The notes under the pieces are model-generated. The model did not search any database and had not been told where the DNA came from. It saw only the letters and a program-made list of their open reading frames with translations. This document shows, one piece after another, positions 52,875 through 62,214 of a stretch of DNA of 64,000 nt. The first letter of the stretch is position 1. Each line of letters starts with the position of its first letter. This DNA is from Nitrospira sp. KM1 (GTDB lineage Bacteria > Nitrospirota > Nitrospiria > Nitrospirales > Nitrospiraceae), in assembly GCF_011405515.1 (NCBI RefSeq), contig NZ_AP022671.1, forward strand, positions 4,445,224 to 4,509,223. The letters run 5' to 3'. A program made the translations under genes and the position numbers.

Positions 52875-55589
52875 CTAGAACGTCATTCGCAGCATGCCGA
52901 TCACATGTCGCGGCGGTCCAAAATGGTTATAACCCGTGTAGGAGAAAGGACCTTCCACGTACCTACCATTGAATACGTTATTAAGATTGAGCTGTAAACT
53001 AATCCACTTGAGCGGCGTATAGATCGCAAATACGTCCGCTCTCGTGTAGCCTTCGTAAGCGTCCTGTGGTGAGAACCCTATAACCTGAGTACGGTAGTAA
53101 ACGACAGCACCAAGCTTCAGCCCGTTGGTCAGAAGTTTAGAGAAATCGTAGCTGCCAAAGGCGCTAACCGTATGCTTAGGGGAATTATAAGCCTGCGTTC
53201 CAACGGCGGTAGGAATTGTGCTCTTAGTGATTTCGGTGTCGAGAAATGTATAGGCCAGGTTGACTTGTAATTCTGGAAGGAGTGCTCCACGTGCCTCGAA
53301 TTCGAATCCCTGGTTGCGCTGGCTCTGTCCACCTATTACAAAAAGCGGATTACTTGGATCAGGAGTGGCGATGTTGTCGAGGTCTGTACGAAAGAGCGCC
53401 GCCGTGAGGCGGATCCGTTGTCCCAGCGCTTCCCACTTACTGCCGAACTCTATCGTCTGACCGGTAACAGGACCCAATAAGCTCCCATCTTGAGTAGCGG
53501 CTATGTTTGCCTGAAAACTCTGCCCATAAAGAGCGTAAATATTGAGCCCCTCAATCAGACGCTGTGATAGTCCGATCTGCGGAGTCAGTTTAGAGTCGTT
53601 TAAACCCTTTGGGTTTCCAGGCCCTCCGTTGTTTGTTGACCCGTCCTGCTGGGTGAGCCAGTTCTGCCGGAGAGCTGCCATTAATGTTGTGCCTGCAAAT
53701 GGCCGGAGCAGGCCCTGGACGAAGGCGCCGGTTTGATTGATGCGTATGTCTTGAATTGAGAACGTAGGAGGATTGAGAAAACCTGGAGGAAACGGCGCAT
53801 TGACCTGAGGGTTCGCAATATTCCCTGTACCAAGACTTGTGAAATCCCCTTTGGAATTTTTCGTTGAGGTGGAATAGTCCGTCCCCGCCGCCACCGAACT
53901 GAGATTCCCAAAAAAAGAAAAGTCTTTCGTAAGGTTAACTTCTCCGGCGAAGGATTCCCGACGATAGTTCACGCCAACACCGTAAATTGAAAAGTTACCG
54001 TCAGGAGCGATGCCACCGGCCTGATACCCATAGGCATACTTAATAGTCGTTTTATCTTCACTATATTGACCCTTCACTTTCAGCCGAAAGCCCTGCGCAA
54101 ACTTCTTTTCCGCCTCCACATGCAGGCTATGATAGTCGAGCTTGAACTGGTTGTCGGATCCCAGCAAACTGTCCTGGATTCCAGCCGGAATTTGTCCTTG
54201 CGTCGTGGTCGGAGTACCAAAGTAGCCCTTCCCTCTCAAGTGCTGCACATTGCCGGTCACGGTTAAAGTGAAATCATTTTTCGTGGTCCAGCGGACTGAG
54301 GGCAGGAACGAAAATCGCTGATTGCCGCTATTCTGAAAAAATTCAGGATCCTGGTTTTGGGTGAAGACGAAACGGCCGGACAGTTCCGGAATAGTTGGCA
54401 GGACACCGTTAGCATCCAGCGTCGTCCGGTAATGTCCATATGATCCTGCACCTGCCTCGGCGACGACGAAGTTTCCATTTTCTGGGGCCTTCAATAGCCT
54501 GTTAACGAAACCGCCCGCGGCGACGAGGCCGCTGGTGAAAGAAGCGGGGCCCTTAATGACTTCCATTCGCTCATAGAGCGTTGGGTCTGCGACGTAGTTG
54601 TTGAACGCCACGAGGCCATTGTCTCGACTCGAACCTGGTACGCGGTTGTTCGTGAAAAACCCGCGAATAACATAATCGTCTCCCTGGTTTCCGCCATACT
54701 GAGGGGTTTTCGAAAACCCTGCGACTGCCTCCAGCGCTTGATTTTGCGTAACGGCTCGCCGCTCTCGAATACTGTCTTTCGTTACAACACTCACAGATTG
54801 CGGTAGCTCTTGAATGGGCGCGGGAAAGCGAAGAACCGCTTCCGACGACACGTCGGCCTTGTAGCCGTCGGGCTGATCAACCACCGGCCGCACTCTAGTT
54901 TCCTTAACGACGACCTCCGGAACTTTCACGGGCTTCGATGTTGTGCCATTGACCGGGGCAACGGAGGATCCCCCTTCGCTTTGAGCATTCGCTGCTCCAG
55001 CCGCACCTGCTGTCATGGCGCCCAGCGCGAGTGCTGCTCCAACACCAGCGGCACCAGCGCCATTGCGTTTCTCCAACGTGATCGTATTGGGCCCAGTCAC
55101 GCGATATTGGACCCCCGTCTTATCCAACAGTAACGCCAGCGCGTCTTCCCTCGTATGTGTACCGGTCACACCGCCCGTTTCCACGCTCTTGATGTCTTCC
55201 GACGCGTAAGCGAATTGCACGTTGGCCTGCTCGCCGAATTGATCCAATGCGGTGGTCAATGATTGAGGGGCTATGTCGAAGGTGATCGGCTTTTCTTTGT
55301 CGGAGAGTTGAGCGAACAGTCGCTGCTTGGAATTCGTGACCGACCCTTCGCGAGACAGATCAAGCTGCCGCCACGGATCATCCCGACGATTGGGATTATT
55401 AGGGTCCCTGCCCCACCGATCTGGCCTTCCCATTCCTTTCCTATCAAATGGATCTTCAGTGTTAGGATCTTTTGCCCAAATGGCTTCCGGTGCAGATGCG
55501 CTGTAGTGCAGCATGGCGCCGGCGGCCATGAGCCAGGCTAACCTGTGCGCTGCAGGGTGGTTAATCTTTTTGTTCCTGAGCGTCTTCAT
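52875..55589 (-). CDS. Unit C: TonB-dependent siderophore receptor with STN domain
   Basis: A 904-residue receptor. Signal peptide (LAWLMAAGAMLHYSASAPEA), STN domain about 103-172 (FDIAPQSLTTALDQFGEQAN), then an Ala/Gly-rich linker (about 175-205, GVGAALALGAMTAGAAGAAN) that is absent from receptors A and B. Plug: PIQELPQSVSVVTKDSIRERRA, DDYVIRGFF, YERMEVIKGPASFTSGLVAAGG. Barrel closes with RHVIGMLRMTF. The low-complexity linker may give the STN domain reach toward FecR in the periplasm. Closest relative in the window is receptor D. Confidence 0.94.
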   Translation of the reverse strand: MKTLRNKKINHPAAHRLAWLMAAGAMLHYSASAPEAIWAKDPNTEDPFDRKGMGRPDRWGRDPNNPNRRDDPWRQLDLSREGSVTNSKQRLFAQLSDKEKPITFDIAPQSLTTALDQFGEQANVQFAYASEDIKSVETGGVTGTHTREDALALLLDKTGVQYRVTGPNTITLEKRNGAGAAGVGAALALGAMTAGAAGAANAQSEGGSSVAPVNGTTSKPVKVPEVVVKETRVRPVVDQPDGYKADVSSEAVLRFPAPIQELPQSVSVVTKDSIRERRAVTQNQALEAVAGFSKTPQYGGNQGDDYVIRGFFTNNRVPGSSRDNGLVAFNNYVADPTLYERMEVIKGPASFTSGLVAAGGFVNRLLKAPENGNFVVAEAGAGSYGHYRTTLDANGVLPTIPELSGRFVFTQNQDPEFFQNSGNQRFSFLPSVRWTTKNDFTLTVTGNVQHLRGKGYFGTPTTTQGQIPAGIQDSLLGSDNQFKLDYHSLHVEAEKKFAQGFRLKVKGQYSEDKTTIKYAYGYQAGGIAPDGNFSIYGVGVNYRRESFAGEVNLTKDFSFFGNLSSVAAGTDYSTSTKNSKGDFTSLGTGNIANPQVNAPFPPGFLNPPTFSIQDIRINQTGAFVQGLLRPFAGTTLMAALRQNWLTQQDGSTNNGGPGNPKGLNDSKLTPQIGLSQRLIEGLNIYALYGQSFQANIAATQDGSLLGPVTGQTIEFGSKWEALGQRIRLTAALFRTDLDNIATPDPSNPLFVIGGQSQRNQGFEFEARGALLPELQVNLAYTFLDTEITKSTIPTAVGTQAYNSPKHTVSAFGSYDFSKLLTNGLKLGAVVYYRTQVIGFSPQDAYEGYTRADVFAIYTPLKWISLQLNLNNVFNGRYVEGPFSYTGYNHFGPPRHVIGMLRMTF

Positions 55590-55688
55590 TCGTGCCCCCG
55601 TTATGAGGGGGCTCAGAGGCCCTCAGCGATGCGCCAAAATATGAACCGCAAGAACGAGAATGGTTCAATGCGGCTACTCGTATACTAA

Positions 55689-55710
55689 GACGAGTGGGTT
55701 TTGGTTTTCC
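55689..55710 (-). promoter_or_regulatory. ECF promoter before unit C receptor
   Basis: On the - strand GGAAAA, 12 nt, CGTC then TTAGTATA; the preceding bases ACTCGTC match those before FecR C and FecR D. It starts just after the FecR C stop codon and about 100 bp before the receptor start. Confidence 0.6.
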
Positions 55711-55736
55711 TTCTGGAGGGGATCGTGAGACTTACT

Positions 55737-56750
55737 CTAGAAAATGAAGACGAGATAGTCGGTGAGGCGCACTACTCTCAGGCCTTGCGTGTTTGCCAGC
55801 GCCGTCACGGCATCGTCGATGCCTTGAAGCGTGAAGCGTCCGCTGACCGGCTTCGTACCACCTAGATCTCCCAGCACGATAATACGACCTGGCCGATAGC
55901 GGTTAAGTTCAGCAATAGCTGTGGCAAAGGGTTGCTCTTTGAACTGGATGACCCCTCGTGTCCATGCAGTGATGACACGGCTGTCAACGACCGTAACATT
56001 CTCAGGTCTCGCTCCACGACGATATTCCGTCTGCTGACCCTTAGCTACAGCAAGCGATGCATCGCTCGGCCGACCCCGTGCGTCCAGCGAGGATACTGAT
56101 ACGACACCTTCTGTCACCGACACACGAGTCTGCTCGTCCTGCGTCCGCACTACAAAAGCCGTTCCCACGGCCTGGGAGTAGCCTCCTGCTGAAACCACGC
56201 GAAACGGCACCTGTTTGTTGGGAACGACTTCAAACAGCGCTTCACCCTTCAGCAATTCGATCCTCCGCTCACCTTCCGCATAGGACACGGCAATGGCTGT
56301 ATCAGTATTGAGGTGCGCGATTCCACCGTCCGGCAACGTCACGATCTCTTGCTGCCCTGTCGCAGTGCGGTGATCGGCCAAGAGAAATAGCCGGATGTCT
56401 TGATAGAACACAAGACATGCAAGACCGGCCGCAATCGAGGAGCCGACCACAATATTCCACCGACTGCGCATCCACGTTCGGCCGCTTGTCCGATCGTTAT
56501 CCAGCGGGTCAGAAAGATCACTGTATGGGACAAGATCTTTGAGACCTTCAAGTTGATGCCAAAAGGCACGCTCTCGGTCGAAGGCTTGTTGATGAGCGGG
56601 GCTCTGAGCAACCCATAGCTTGAATTGACTCAATTCTATTTTCGTGATGCGGCCGGTGACGAGCCGGATCACCCAGCTACGGGCAACACCCGCCAACTGC
56701 TCATCGCGACTATCCGCAGCTTGCGAGTTCGGATTTGTCGGCTTATCCAT
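55737..56750 (-). CDS. Unit C: FecR-family regulator
   Basis: A 337-residue protein. N-terminal DUF4880-like domain (ARSWVIRLVTGRITKIELSQ, LWVAQSPAHQQAFDRERAFW), one membrane helix (about 100-118, VGSSIAAGLACLVFYQ), FecR domain (VTLPDGGIAHLNTDTAIAVSY, YSQAVGTAFVVRTQDEQT) and a C-terminal STN-like end (KPVSGRFTLQGIDDAVTALA). FecR C and D are alike and differ from FecR A and B, mirroring the receptor relationships. The gene is 85 bp after the sigma C stop, with its own ECF promoter in the gap. Confidence 0.9.
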   Translation of the reverse strand: MDKPTNPNSQAADSRDEQLAGVARSWVIRLVTGRITKIELSQFKLWVAQSPAHQQAFDRERAFWHQLEGLKDLVPYSDLSDPLDNDRTSGRTWMRSRWNIVVGSSIAAGLACLVFYQDIRLFLLADHRTATGQQEIVTLPDGGIAHLNTDTAIAVSYAEGERRIELLKGEALFEVVPNKQVPFRVVSAGGYSQAVGTAFVVRTQDEQTRVSVTEGVVSVSSLDARGRPSDASLAVAKGQQTEYRRGARPENVTVVDSRVITAWTRGVIQFKEQPFATAIAELNRYRPGRIIVLGDLGGTKPVSGRFTLQGIDDAVTALANTQGLRVVRLTDYLVFIF

Positions 56751-56787
56751 AGATACCTGCGAGACAAGACAGCGTCCCTAATAAGAA

Positions 56788-56809
56788 GACGAGTGGGAAC
56801 TGTAATTCC
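56788..56809 (-). promoter_or_regulatory. ECF promoter before FecR C
   Basis: On the - strand GGAATT, 12 nt, CGTC, then TTCTTATTAG. This is the best copy of the motif; it is 38 bp before the FecR start and separate from the promoter of the sigma gene. Confidence 0.6.
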
Positions 56810-56834
56810 TTAAGGGATGTGCGGAAAGGAGACG

Positions 56835-57332
56835 TCAGATGTCGCGCACGGCTGACAAATGATCGAGCACTTTCCTGATGTGAGCTTCGAGAGATGAAGT
56901 TGAGATGCCCAAGTCTGTTGCGATTTGCTGCTGGGTTTTACGGCCGAATCGAGTCAGCAAGAAAACCTTGCGGCTGATGAGGGGCAGTTCGGCCAATGCT
57001 TCCGCGAGTCGGGCCAGTTCTTGTTTGGCGATCATCACACGTTCAGCGTCCCGATAGTCCATTCCACCCGACATAATGCCAATGGCTTCCTCAAGAATTT
57101 CCGCACGATTCTCTTGGACCCGTAGATAATCCGTGGCGAGATTGGCCGCCATACGAAAAACATACGCCTTTTGATTCTGGATGTGTGAGGTGTCTTCTTG
57201 TGAAGAAATCTTGAGAAACAGTTCCTGCGTGAGATCCCGCGCAGTGAATGCGCATTTGATCCGGCGAACCAAAAAGCGAAAGAGGTCTTCTTCGTGTTGG
57301 AAAAAAACATCCGAGAGTTGTGTGGGCGACAC
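56835..57332 (-). CDS. Unit C: FecI-like ECF sigma factor
   Basis: A 165-residue ECF sigma factor. Start set at GTG 57332 because alignment with the unit D sigma gene (165 residues, ATG 63852) puts both starts after the same GAGG-A-C sequence and exactly 71 bp from their promoters' -10; the longer frame to 57377 is not needed. Region 2: EEDLFRFLVRRIKCAFTARD, LTQELFLKISSQEDTSHIQN, QKAYVFRMAANLATDYLRVQ; region 4: LPLISRKVFLLTRFGRKTQQ and LGISTSSLEAHIRKVL. It should read the GGAAT/CGTC promoters of FecR C and receptor C. Confidence 0.92.
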   Translation of the reverse strand: MSPTQLSDVFFQHEEDLFRFLVRRIKCAFTARDLTQELFLKISSQEDTSHIQNQKAYVFRMAANLATDYLRVQENRAEILEEAIGIMSGGMDYRDAERVMIAKQELARLAEALAELPLISRKVFLLTRFGRKTQQQIATDLGISTSSLEAHIRKVLDHLSAVRDI

Positions 57333-57402
57333 TGTTGGTTCCCTCATGGAATGAACTAGACCAATTGGTTGTTCCAACGGGAATCTGGGGTGACAGCGTG
57401 GC

Positions 57403-57432
57403 CTTATAGCACCGAGATAAAATCCACGTCAA
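57403..57432 (-). promoter_or_regulatory. Sigma70-like promoter of unit C sigma gene
   Basis: On the - strand TTGACG, 18 nt, TATAAG. The same pair with the same spacing precedes sigma D. Upstream is a conserved block read on + as TCGGAAAGTA. Confidence 0.7.
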
Positions 57433-57504
57433 TGTCCGGCTATCGGAAAGTAGGGACAGTGAGATGGCCAGCAGGCGTTTCGAGAGTTAGGGGTTGGGGC
57501 GTCA

Positions 57505-59301
57505 TCACAGGACTTGGTTATTGTCTTCTCCCCCAAACGCTTCATTGAGCTGCGGTAAATGACTCGCGTAGGCTTTCCATCGGCCGACTGATTTTGTATA
57601 GATCGGCTGGCGCACCTGCCAGCGACTGGGGGTCTGCACAGCACGGTCGTTTTGATGAAAGTTAAGACAGCGGTCGTCCCACGGCGCACCGAGAAAGTCG
57701 AGCAGACGCCTCGCTTGCCCTTCCAGGTCGCTTACAACCGTTTCGTATTTCACGTCGAGGATCGGCAGAGGCAAAGCCTCATGCCAGTGGGCCATCAGTC
57801 GTCGCTCTTCGGCGATGAAAAACGTTAGATCCTCGAAGTCGGTGGCGTAGCGCTGATCGTGATTGAAGTTCTCCATCCAGATCGAGAGTGCATTGTCACG
57901 CGCATCACGAAGGCAGTGAACCACACGTGCATTAGGAAACAACAAGGCGGCAAAGGCCAGATGAAAATAGTTAAGCGGCTGTTTGTCGCTGATACGCACG
58001 CTGCCCGAAGGAGCATTGCGACGGAGCGCCCTCAGATATTCATGAGCCGACAGTCGGCTGGCCATCTCGCCTTGTAAGAAGGATGCCGCCTGCCAGGGCG
58101 CTTGCTTCTTGCCGCCCATTGATTGAACGGCCAGGCGGGCGAGATCGGGCAATTCGCCAGCTCCGTGCATGCGCGGATGCGCCGACAGGATCTGCTCAAT
58201 GAGCGTAGTACCGGAGCGCGGGAGGCCGACGATAAACACGGGCTGATCGGTTCCAATCCCAAAGCACAATCGCTCGGCAAAGAAGTCAGGAGAGTACGTT
58301 TCGATGACTCCATTGACGCGCGCCTGCAGTTCACTCCTGTTCAAAGGGCCTGCCTTTCTCCGGCGTGCCGCATTCGCTTTAAGACCCGCCTGAGCCGCCT
58401 GCTCATACTGTTGGCGCCGATCATGATATTTCGCAAGTCCATAGCCCACGAGGGCCTTCGCTTCATCCAGTGCCTCGGGATCTGATAGGGCGCGCCGCGC
58501 ATGCTCGACCCAGGAAGCCGCCTCCACTTCGTCTTCCACCACGCTCAGATAGTGGCACAGTGCTAAGCCGTGCCCCGATTGTTGCTCGAGTACGCGGAGA
58601 TAGCAGGCCGGGGCGAGCTCGGCACGGCCTAAGTCCTCCATGGCATGGCCTAAGCCAAGCCATGCATCGAGATCATCCGCACGCTGAGCCAACGAACGCC
58701 GGAACAGCGCTTCAGCCTGATCCACCTGACCGCAGTCCGAGAGTTCTTGCGCCAGGCGATTGCGCGCCCCAGACGATTCCGGCGCATGTATCGCGGCCCT
58801 CTCGAAGCACCACCTGGCTTCGTCAAGCTGGCCATCCTCGATCAGGAGTCCGCCGATCACCAAATAGGTCTCGGCGCGCGTAGGCTCGATCGCGAGCGCC
58901 CGCTGAAGACAGGATAAGGCGCGCTCCTGCTCGCCGACGTGTTTGAGCGCGGCGCCCAAATTGTGCCAGCCGTCGGCATAGGCAGCATTCAGGCTCACTG
59001 CCTCACGGAAACAGCGGACCGCGCGTGACCAGTCGTGAGACAAGATCCACACGCGTCCGAGATCAGACCAGGCTCGGCAATCGTTGGGCGCCAAGTCGGT
59101 TGCACGTTGCGCGGCCACACGGGCAGTATCAAAATCACCTTGTCGAGCGTAGATTTGTCCCAAATACCGCTGCGCGTCAGCATCATCAGGAGCCTCGACA
59201 AGTCGTTCTTGGCAGAGACGTAACGCGCTAACGGAATCACCAGTGCTTAGTGCGGCGTTGATGGCCCTCAACAATGGCGACTCCGTGACCGTTTCACTCA
59301 T
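57505..59301 (-). CDS. Unit D: TPR-repeat sulfotransferase
   Basis: A 598-residue paralogue of the B and C enzymes: TPR repeats (YLGQIYARQGDFDTARVAAQ and others, about 8-290), 5'-phosphosulfate loop FIVGLPRSGTTLIEQILSAH, HGAGELPDLARL, 3'-phosphate motif RVVHCLRDARDNALS, and the shared C-terminal [20 protein letters not shown]. It starts 39 bp after the unit D receptor. The strong conservation of the catalytic half across three copies, with more change in the TPR half, suggests one reaction on different partners. No signal peptide, so cytoplasmic. Confidence 0.9.
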   Translation of the reverse strand: MSETVTESPLLRAINAALSTGDSVSALRLCQERLVEAPDDADAQRYLGQIYARQGDFDTARVAAQRATDLAPNDCRAWSDLGRVWILSHDWSRAVRCFREAVSLNAAYADGWHNLGAALKHVGEQERALSCLQRALAIEPTRAETYLVIGGLLIEDGQLDEARWCFERAAIHAPESSGARNRLAQELSDCGQVDQAEALFRRSLAQRADDLDAWLGLGHAMEDLGRAELAPACYLRVLEQQSGHGLALCHYLSVVEDEVEAASWVEHARRALSDPEALDEAKALVGYGLAKYHDRRQQYEQAAQAGLKANAARRRKAGPLNRSELQARVNGVIETYSPDFFAERLCFGIGTDQPVFIVGLPRSGTTLIEQILSAHPRMHGAGELPDLARLAVQSMGGKKQAPWQAASFLQGEMASRLSAHEYLRALRRNAPSGSVRISDKQPLNYFHLAFAALLFPNARVVHCLRDARDNALSIWMENFNHDQRYATDFEDLTFFIAEERRLMAHWHEALPLPILDVKYETVVSDLEGQARRLLDFLGAPWDDRCLNFHQNDRAVQTPSRWQVRQPIYTKSVGRWKAYASHLPQLNEAFGGEDNNQVL

Positions 59302-59340
59302 CGTGAGGCGGTTCGAATGGCATTTATGTTACCGCTTCGC

Positions 59341-62040
59341 CTAGAACGTCATCCGCAGCATGCCGATCACATGTCGCGGTGCGCCAAAATGGTTAAAGGC
59401 CGAGTATGAGAATGGTCCTTCAACATACCGCGCGTCAAAGAGATTGTTCAGATTCAATTGCAAACTGAGCCAGTTGAGTGGTGCATAGATGGCAAAAATA
59501 TCCGCTCTCGTATAGCCCTCATACGTTTGATTCGATGATCCAGGGAAGGAGGAGACTTGACTTCGATAGTAGACAACGGCACCGAGCTTCAGCCCTTTCG
59601 CCAGTAGCTCGGAGAAATCGTAGCTACCGAAGGCGCTGACCGTATTCTTTGGGGCATTATAGGCTCGTGCCCCTACGACATTTGCGATAGTGCTTTTTGT
59701 GATTTCGGTATCCAGGTAGGTATAGGCTAGGTTCACTTGTAGTTGTGGCGTGAGCGCCCCACGGGCTTCAAACTCAAATCCCTGGTTGCGCTGACTCTGC
59801 CCTCCTATACTGAAGGTCTGATTATTTGGATCTGGACTGCTGACATCGTCCAATTCTGTGCGAAATACGGCGGCAGTCAGCATAATCCGTTTTCCCATCG
59901 GTTCCCATTTGCTCCCGATTTCGAATGTCTGACCAGTCATAGGATCCAAGAGTGACCCGTCCGCCGTGATCGCAAAGTTTGGCTGGATACTCTCTCCGTA
60001 GGAGGCATAGACATTGAGTCCCTCGATGAGTCGCTGCGACAGGCCGATCTGCGGTGTGAGACGGCTGACATTTAGACCTTCATGGGATCCATTTTGGTTG
60101 AAAGATGTCTGGGAAATCCAATTCCCGCGTAGCGCGACCATCAGCGTCGTGCCTGCAAACGGCCGAAGCAGGCCCTGCAGAAAGGCACCGGTTTGATTAA
60201 AGCGCAGATCTTGTATGAAGTTCGGGGCCGGATCGGTAAACCCTGGGGGAAACGGGAAATTGTTTCCAGGGCTGTTAATATTCACTGTGCCTTGAGGTAA
60301 GAAACCCGTACCCTTGGTATTAATGCTTCCTGTGGAATAGTCCATTCCTGCCGCCACGGAGCTGAGATTGCCGAAGAAGGAGAATTCTTTTGTCAGATTG
60401 ACTTCACCCGCGAAGGACTCCCGTTTCCAATCACGGCCGAGTGCATAGATGCTCACGTTCCCATTTGGCCCGATGCCGGTATACTGGTACCCGAACCCAT
60501 AGCGATAACTCGATTCGTCATGGCTATACTGGCCTTTCACTTTCAGACGGAGGCCTTGGGCAAACTTCTTTTCGGCTTCCACATGGGCGCTGTGATAGTC
60601 GATCTTGAGCTTGTTGTCAGGTCCCAGGAAACTGTCCTCGATCCCGGCAGGGATCATGCCCTGAGTTGTCGTCGGTGTGCCGAAGTAACCCTTGCCTCTC
60701 AGATGCTGCACATTCCCGGTCACGGTCACAGTGAAGTCGTTCTCAGTAGCAAACCGGACGGAGGGCAGGAACGAAAACCGCTGATTGCCGCTATTTTGGA
60801 AAAATTCGGGATCCTGATTTTGGCTGAATACGAAACGCCCGGAGAGTTGAGGAATTGTCGGCATGACGCCATTGGCGTCCAGCGTCGTTCGGTAGTGGCC
60901 ATATGAACCGCCGCCGGCCTCGGCGACGACGAAGTTGTCTTTCTCAGGTGCCTTCAACAGCCGGTTCACAAATCCGCCTGCGGGCGCGAGGCCACTGGTA
61001 AATGAGGCAGATCCCTTGATGACTTCGATGCGTTCATAGAGGGTAGGGTCAGCCACGTAGTTGTTGAAGGCAGACAAGCCATTGTCTCGAGAAGTACCAA
61101 TGTTCGCTCGCGGATCCGCTTGAAATCCGCGAATTATGAAGTCTTCGGTTCTAGCTGCCCCGCCCACAGGCGCCTTCCCAATGCCGGCGATACCCTCGAT
61201 CGCCTGCGTTTGTGTAACCGCCCGGCGCTCGCGGATGCTGTCTCTTGTCACAACGCCGACAGACATTGGCAACTCTTGAATCTCCGCAGGGAAGCGCAGA
61301 ACAGCTTCGGATGACACGTCAGCCTTGTAGCCGTCTGGAGAATCAACTACCTGCCGCTCCACGACTTCTTTCACAACGACTTCAGGAACTCTAACCGGCT
61401 TGGATTTTGTTCCATTGCCTGCTGGGTCGGAGCTTCCACCATCGCTTTGGGCACTGGACGCTCCAGTAGCAGCGGCTCCAATCGCTGCGCCGGTTCCAAC
61501 AGCGGCACGGTTGTTTCCCCGTTCCAATGTGATGATGTTGCTCCCCGTAATGCGGTAGGCCAATCCGGTATCCGCTAACAACAGACGTAATGCTTCTTCT
61601 GAAGTCCGGCGGCCGGACACACCCCCGGTTCGAACGTTTTCGACGTCCTCTGTTGCATAAGCGAACTGCACCCCGGCTTGTTCTCCGAAGCGATTCAGGG
61701 CAGACGCTAACGGCTGGGGCGAAATGTCAAAGTCGAATTCCTTCGTTTTCTCATCGGTGGATTGCACCATGAGGTTGTCTCTGGCTGACTGGCGAGACTG
61801 ACGAGAAGGTGGCTCCGATATTCCCCATCGGTCTTCCCGGTCAGGCGCATTTGGGTCTCGATCTCTTCGATCGGGAAACCCCAATCGCTTCCTATTAAGC
61901 TTTTCCTCACTGCTGGGTTCTTTCCCGCTTGCAGACTCAGGGACACATACGCTGAAGTGGACCATCGCACTGGTGGCCATGAGCCACGCAACGCCAGGAT
62001 GCAGCGTTTTTGTTCTACTTTTCCTGCGCCGAATCCTCAT
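59341..62040 (-). CDS. Unit D: TonB-dependent siderophore receptor with STN domain
   Basis: An 899-residue receptor starting at ATG 62040 (AAGGAG 6-7 bp before). Signal peptide (GVAWLMATSAMVHFSVCVPE), STN domain about 105-172 (FDISPQPLASALNRFGEQAG), an Ala-rich linker as in receptor C (AAVGTGAAIGAAATGASS), plug (EIQELPMSVGVVTRDSIRER, EDFIIRGFQ, YERIEVIKGSASFTSGLAPA) and barrel closing RHVIGMLRMTF. It is closest to receptor C. The N-terminal segment before STN is rich in Arg/Asp/Pro. Confidence 0.94.
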   Translation of the reverse strand: MRIRRRKSRTKTLHPGVAWLMATSAMVHFSVCVPESASGKEPSSEEKLNRKRLGFPDRRDRDPNAPDREDRWGISEPPSRQSRQSARDNLMVQSTDEKTKEFDFDISPQPLASALNRFGEQAGVQFAYATEDVENVRTGGVSGRRTSEEALRLLLADTGLAYRITGSNIITLERGNNRAAVGTGAAIGAAATGASSAQSDGGSSDPAGNGTKSKPVRVPEVVVKEVVERQVVDSPDGYKADVSSEAVLRFPAEIQELPMSVGVVTRDSIRERRAVTQTQAIEGIAGIGKAPVGGAARTEDFIIRGFQADPRANIGTSRDNGLSAFNNYVADPTLYERIEVIKGSASFTSGLAPAGGFVNRLLKAPEKDNFVVAEAGGGSYGHYRTTLDANGVMPTIPQLSGRFVFSQNQDPEFFQNSGNQRFSFLPSVRFATENDFTVTVTGNVQHLRGKGYFGTPTTTQGMIPAGIEDSFLGPDNKLKIDYHSAHVEAEKKFAQGLRLKVKGQYSHDESSYRYGFGYQYTGIGPNGNVSIYALGRDWKRESFAGEVNLTKEFSFFGNLSSVAAGMDYSTGSINTKGTGFLPQGTVNINSPGNNFPFPPGFTDPAPNFIQDLRFNQTGAFLQGLLRPFAGTTLMVALRGNWISQTSFNQNGSHEGLNVSRLTPQIGLSQRLIEGLNVYASYGESIQPNFAITADGSLLDPMTGQTFEIGSKWEPMGKRIMLTAAVFRTELDDVSSPDPNNQTFSIGGQSQRNQGFEFEARGALTPQLQVNLAYTYLDTEITKSTIANVVGARAYNAPKNTVSAFGSYDFSELLAKGLKLGAVVYYRSQVSSFPGSSNQTYEGYTRADIFAIYAPLNWLSLQLNLNNLFDARYVEGPFSYSAFNHFGAPRHVIGMLRMTF

Positions 62041-62148
62041 GGAGTTCTCCTTGTAGTCATGAAAGACAGGAAACGGCGCGTCGAGCGCTCATGAGAGGTC
62101 TCCGATTCCTTGAGAGAAGCGACATCACCTTTCAGGTTTCACTAGTAT

Positions 62149-62170
62149 GACGAGTGAAAAACAGAATCGC
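62149..62170 (-). promoter_or_regulatory. ECF promoter before unit D receptor
   Basis: On the - strand GCGATT, 12 nt, CGTC then ATACTAG; the preceding CACT is shared with the other units. Lies about 110 bp before the receptor start, in the gap after FecR D. Confidence 0.5.
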
Positions 62171-62214
62171 GTGTGGCTTGTGAAAACTTTTTGGGCTTAC
62201 TGCGGTGGAGGAGT

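Noticed and set aside
58470..58883. 137-codon + strand frame opposite the unit D sulfotransferase
   Set aside because: Arg/Pro-rich shadow of the TPR coding sequence, with no ribosome site.
45240..62214. Search for Fur boxes before the receptor and sigma genes
   Set aside because: I saw no good match to the GATAATGATAATCATTATC-type palindrome; the conserved palindrome at 63960 is different.
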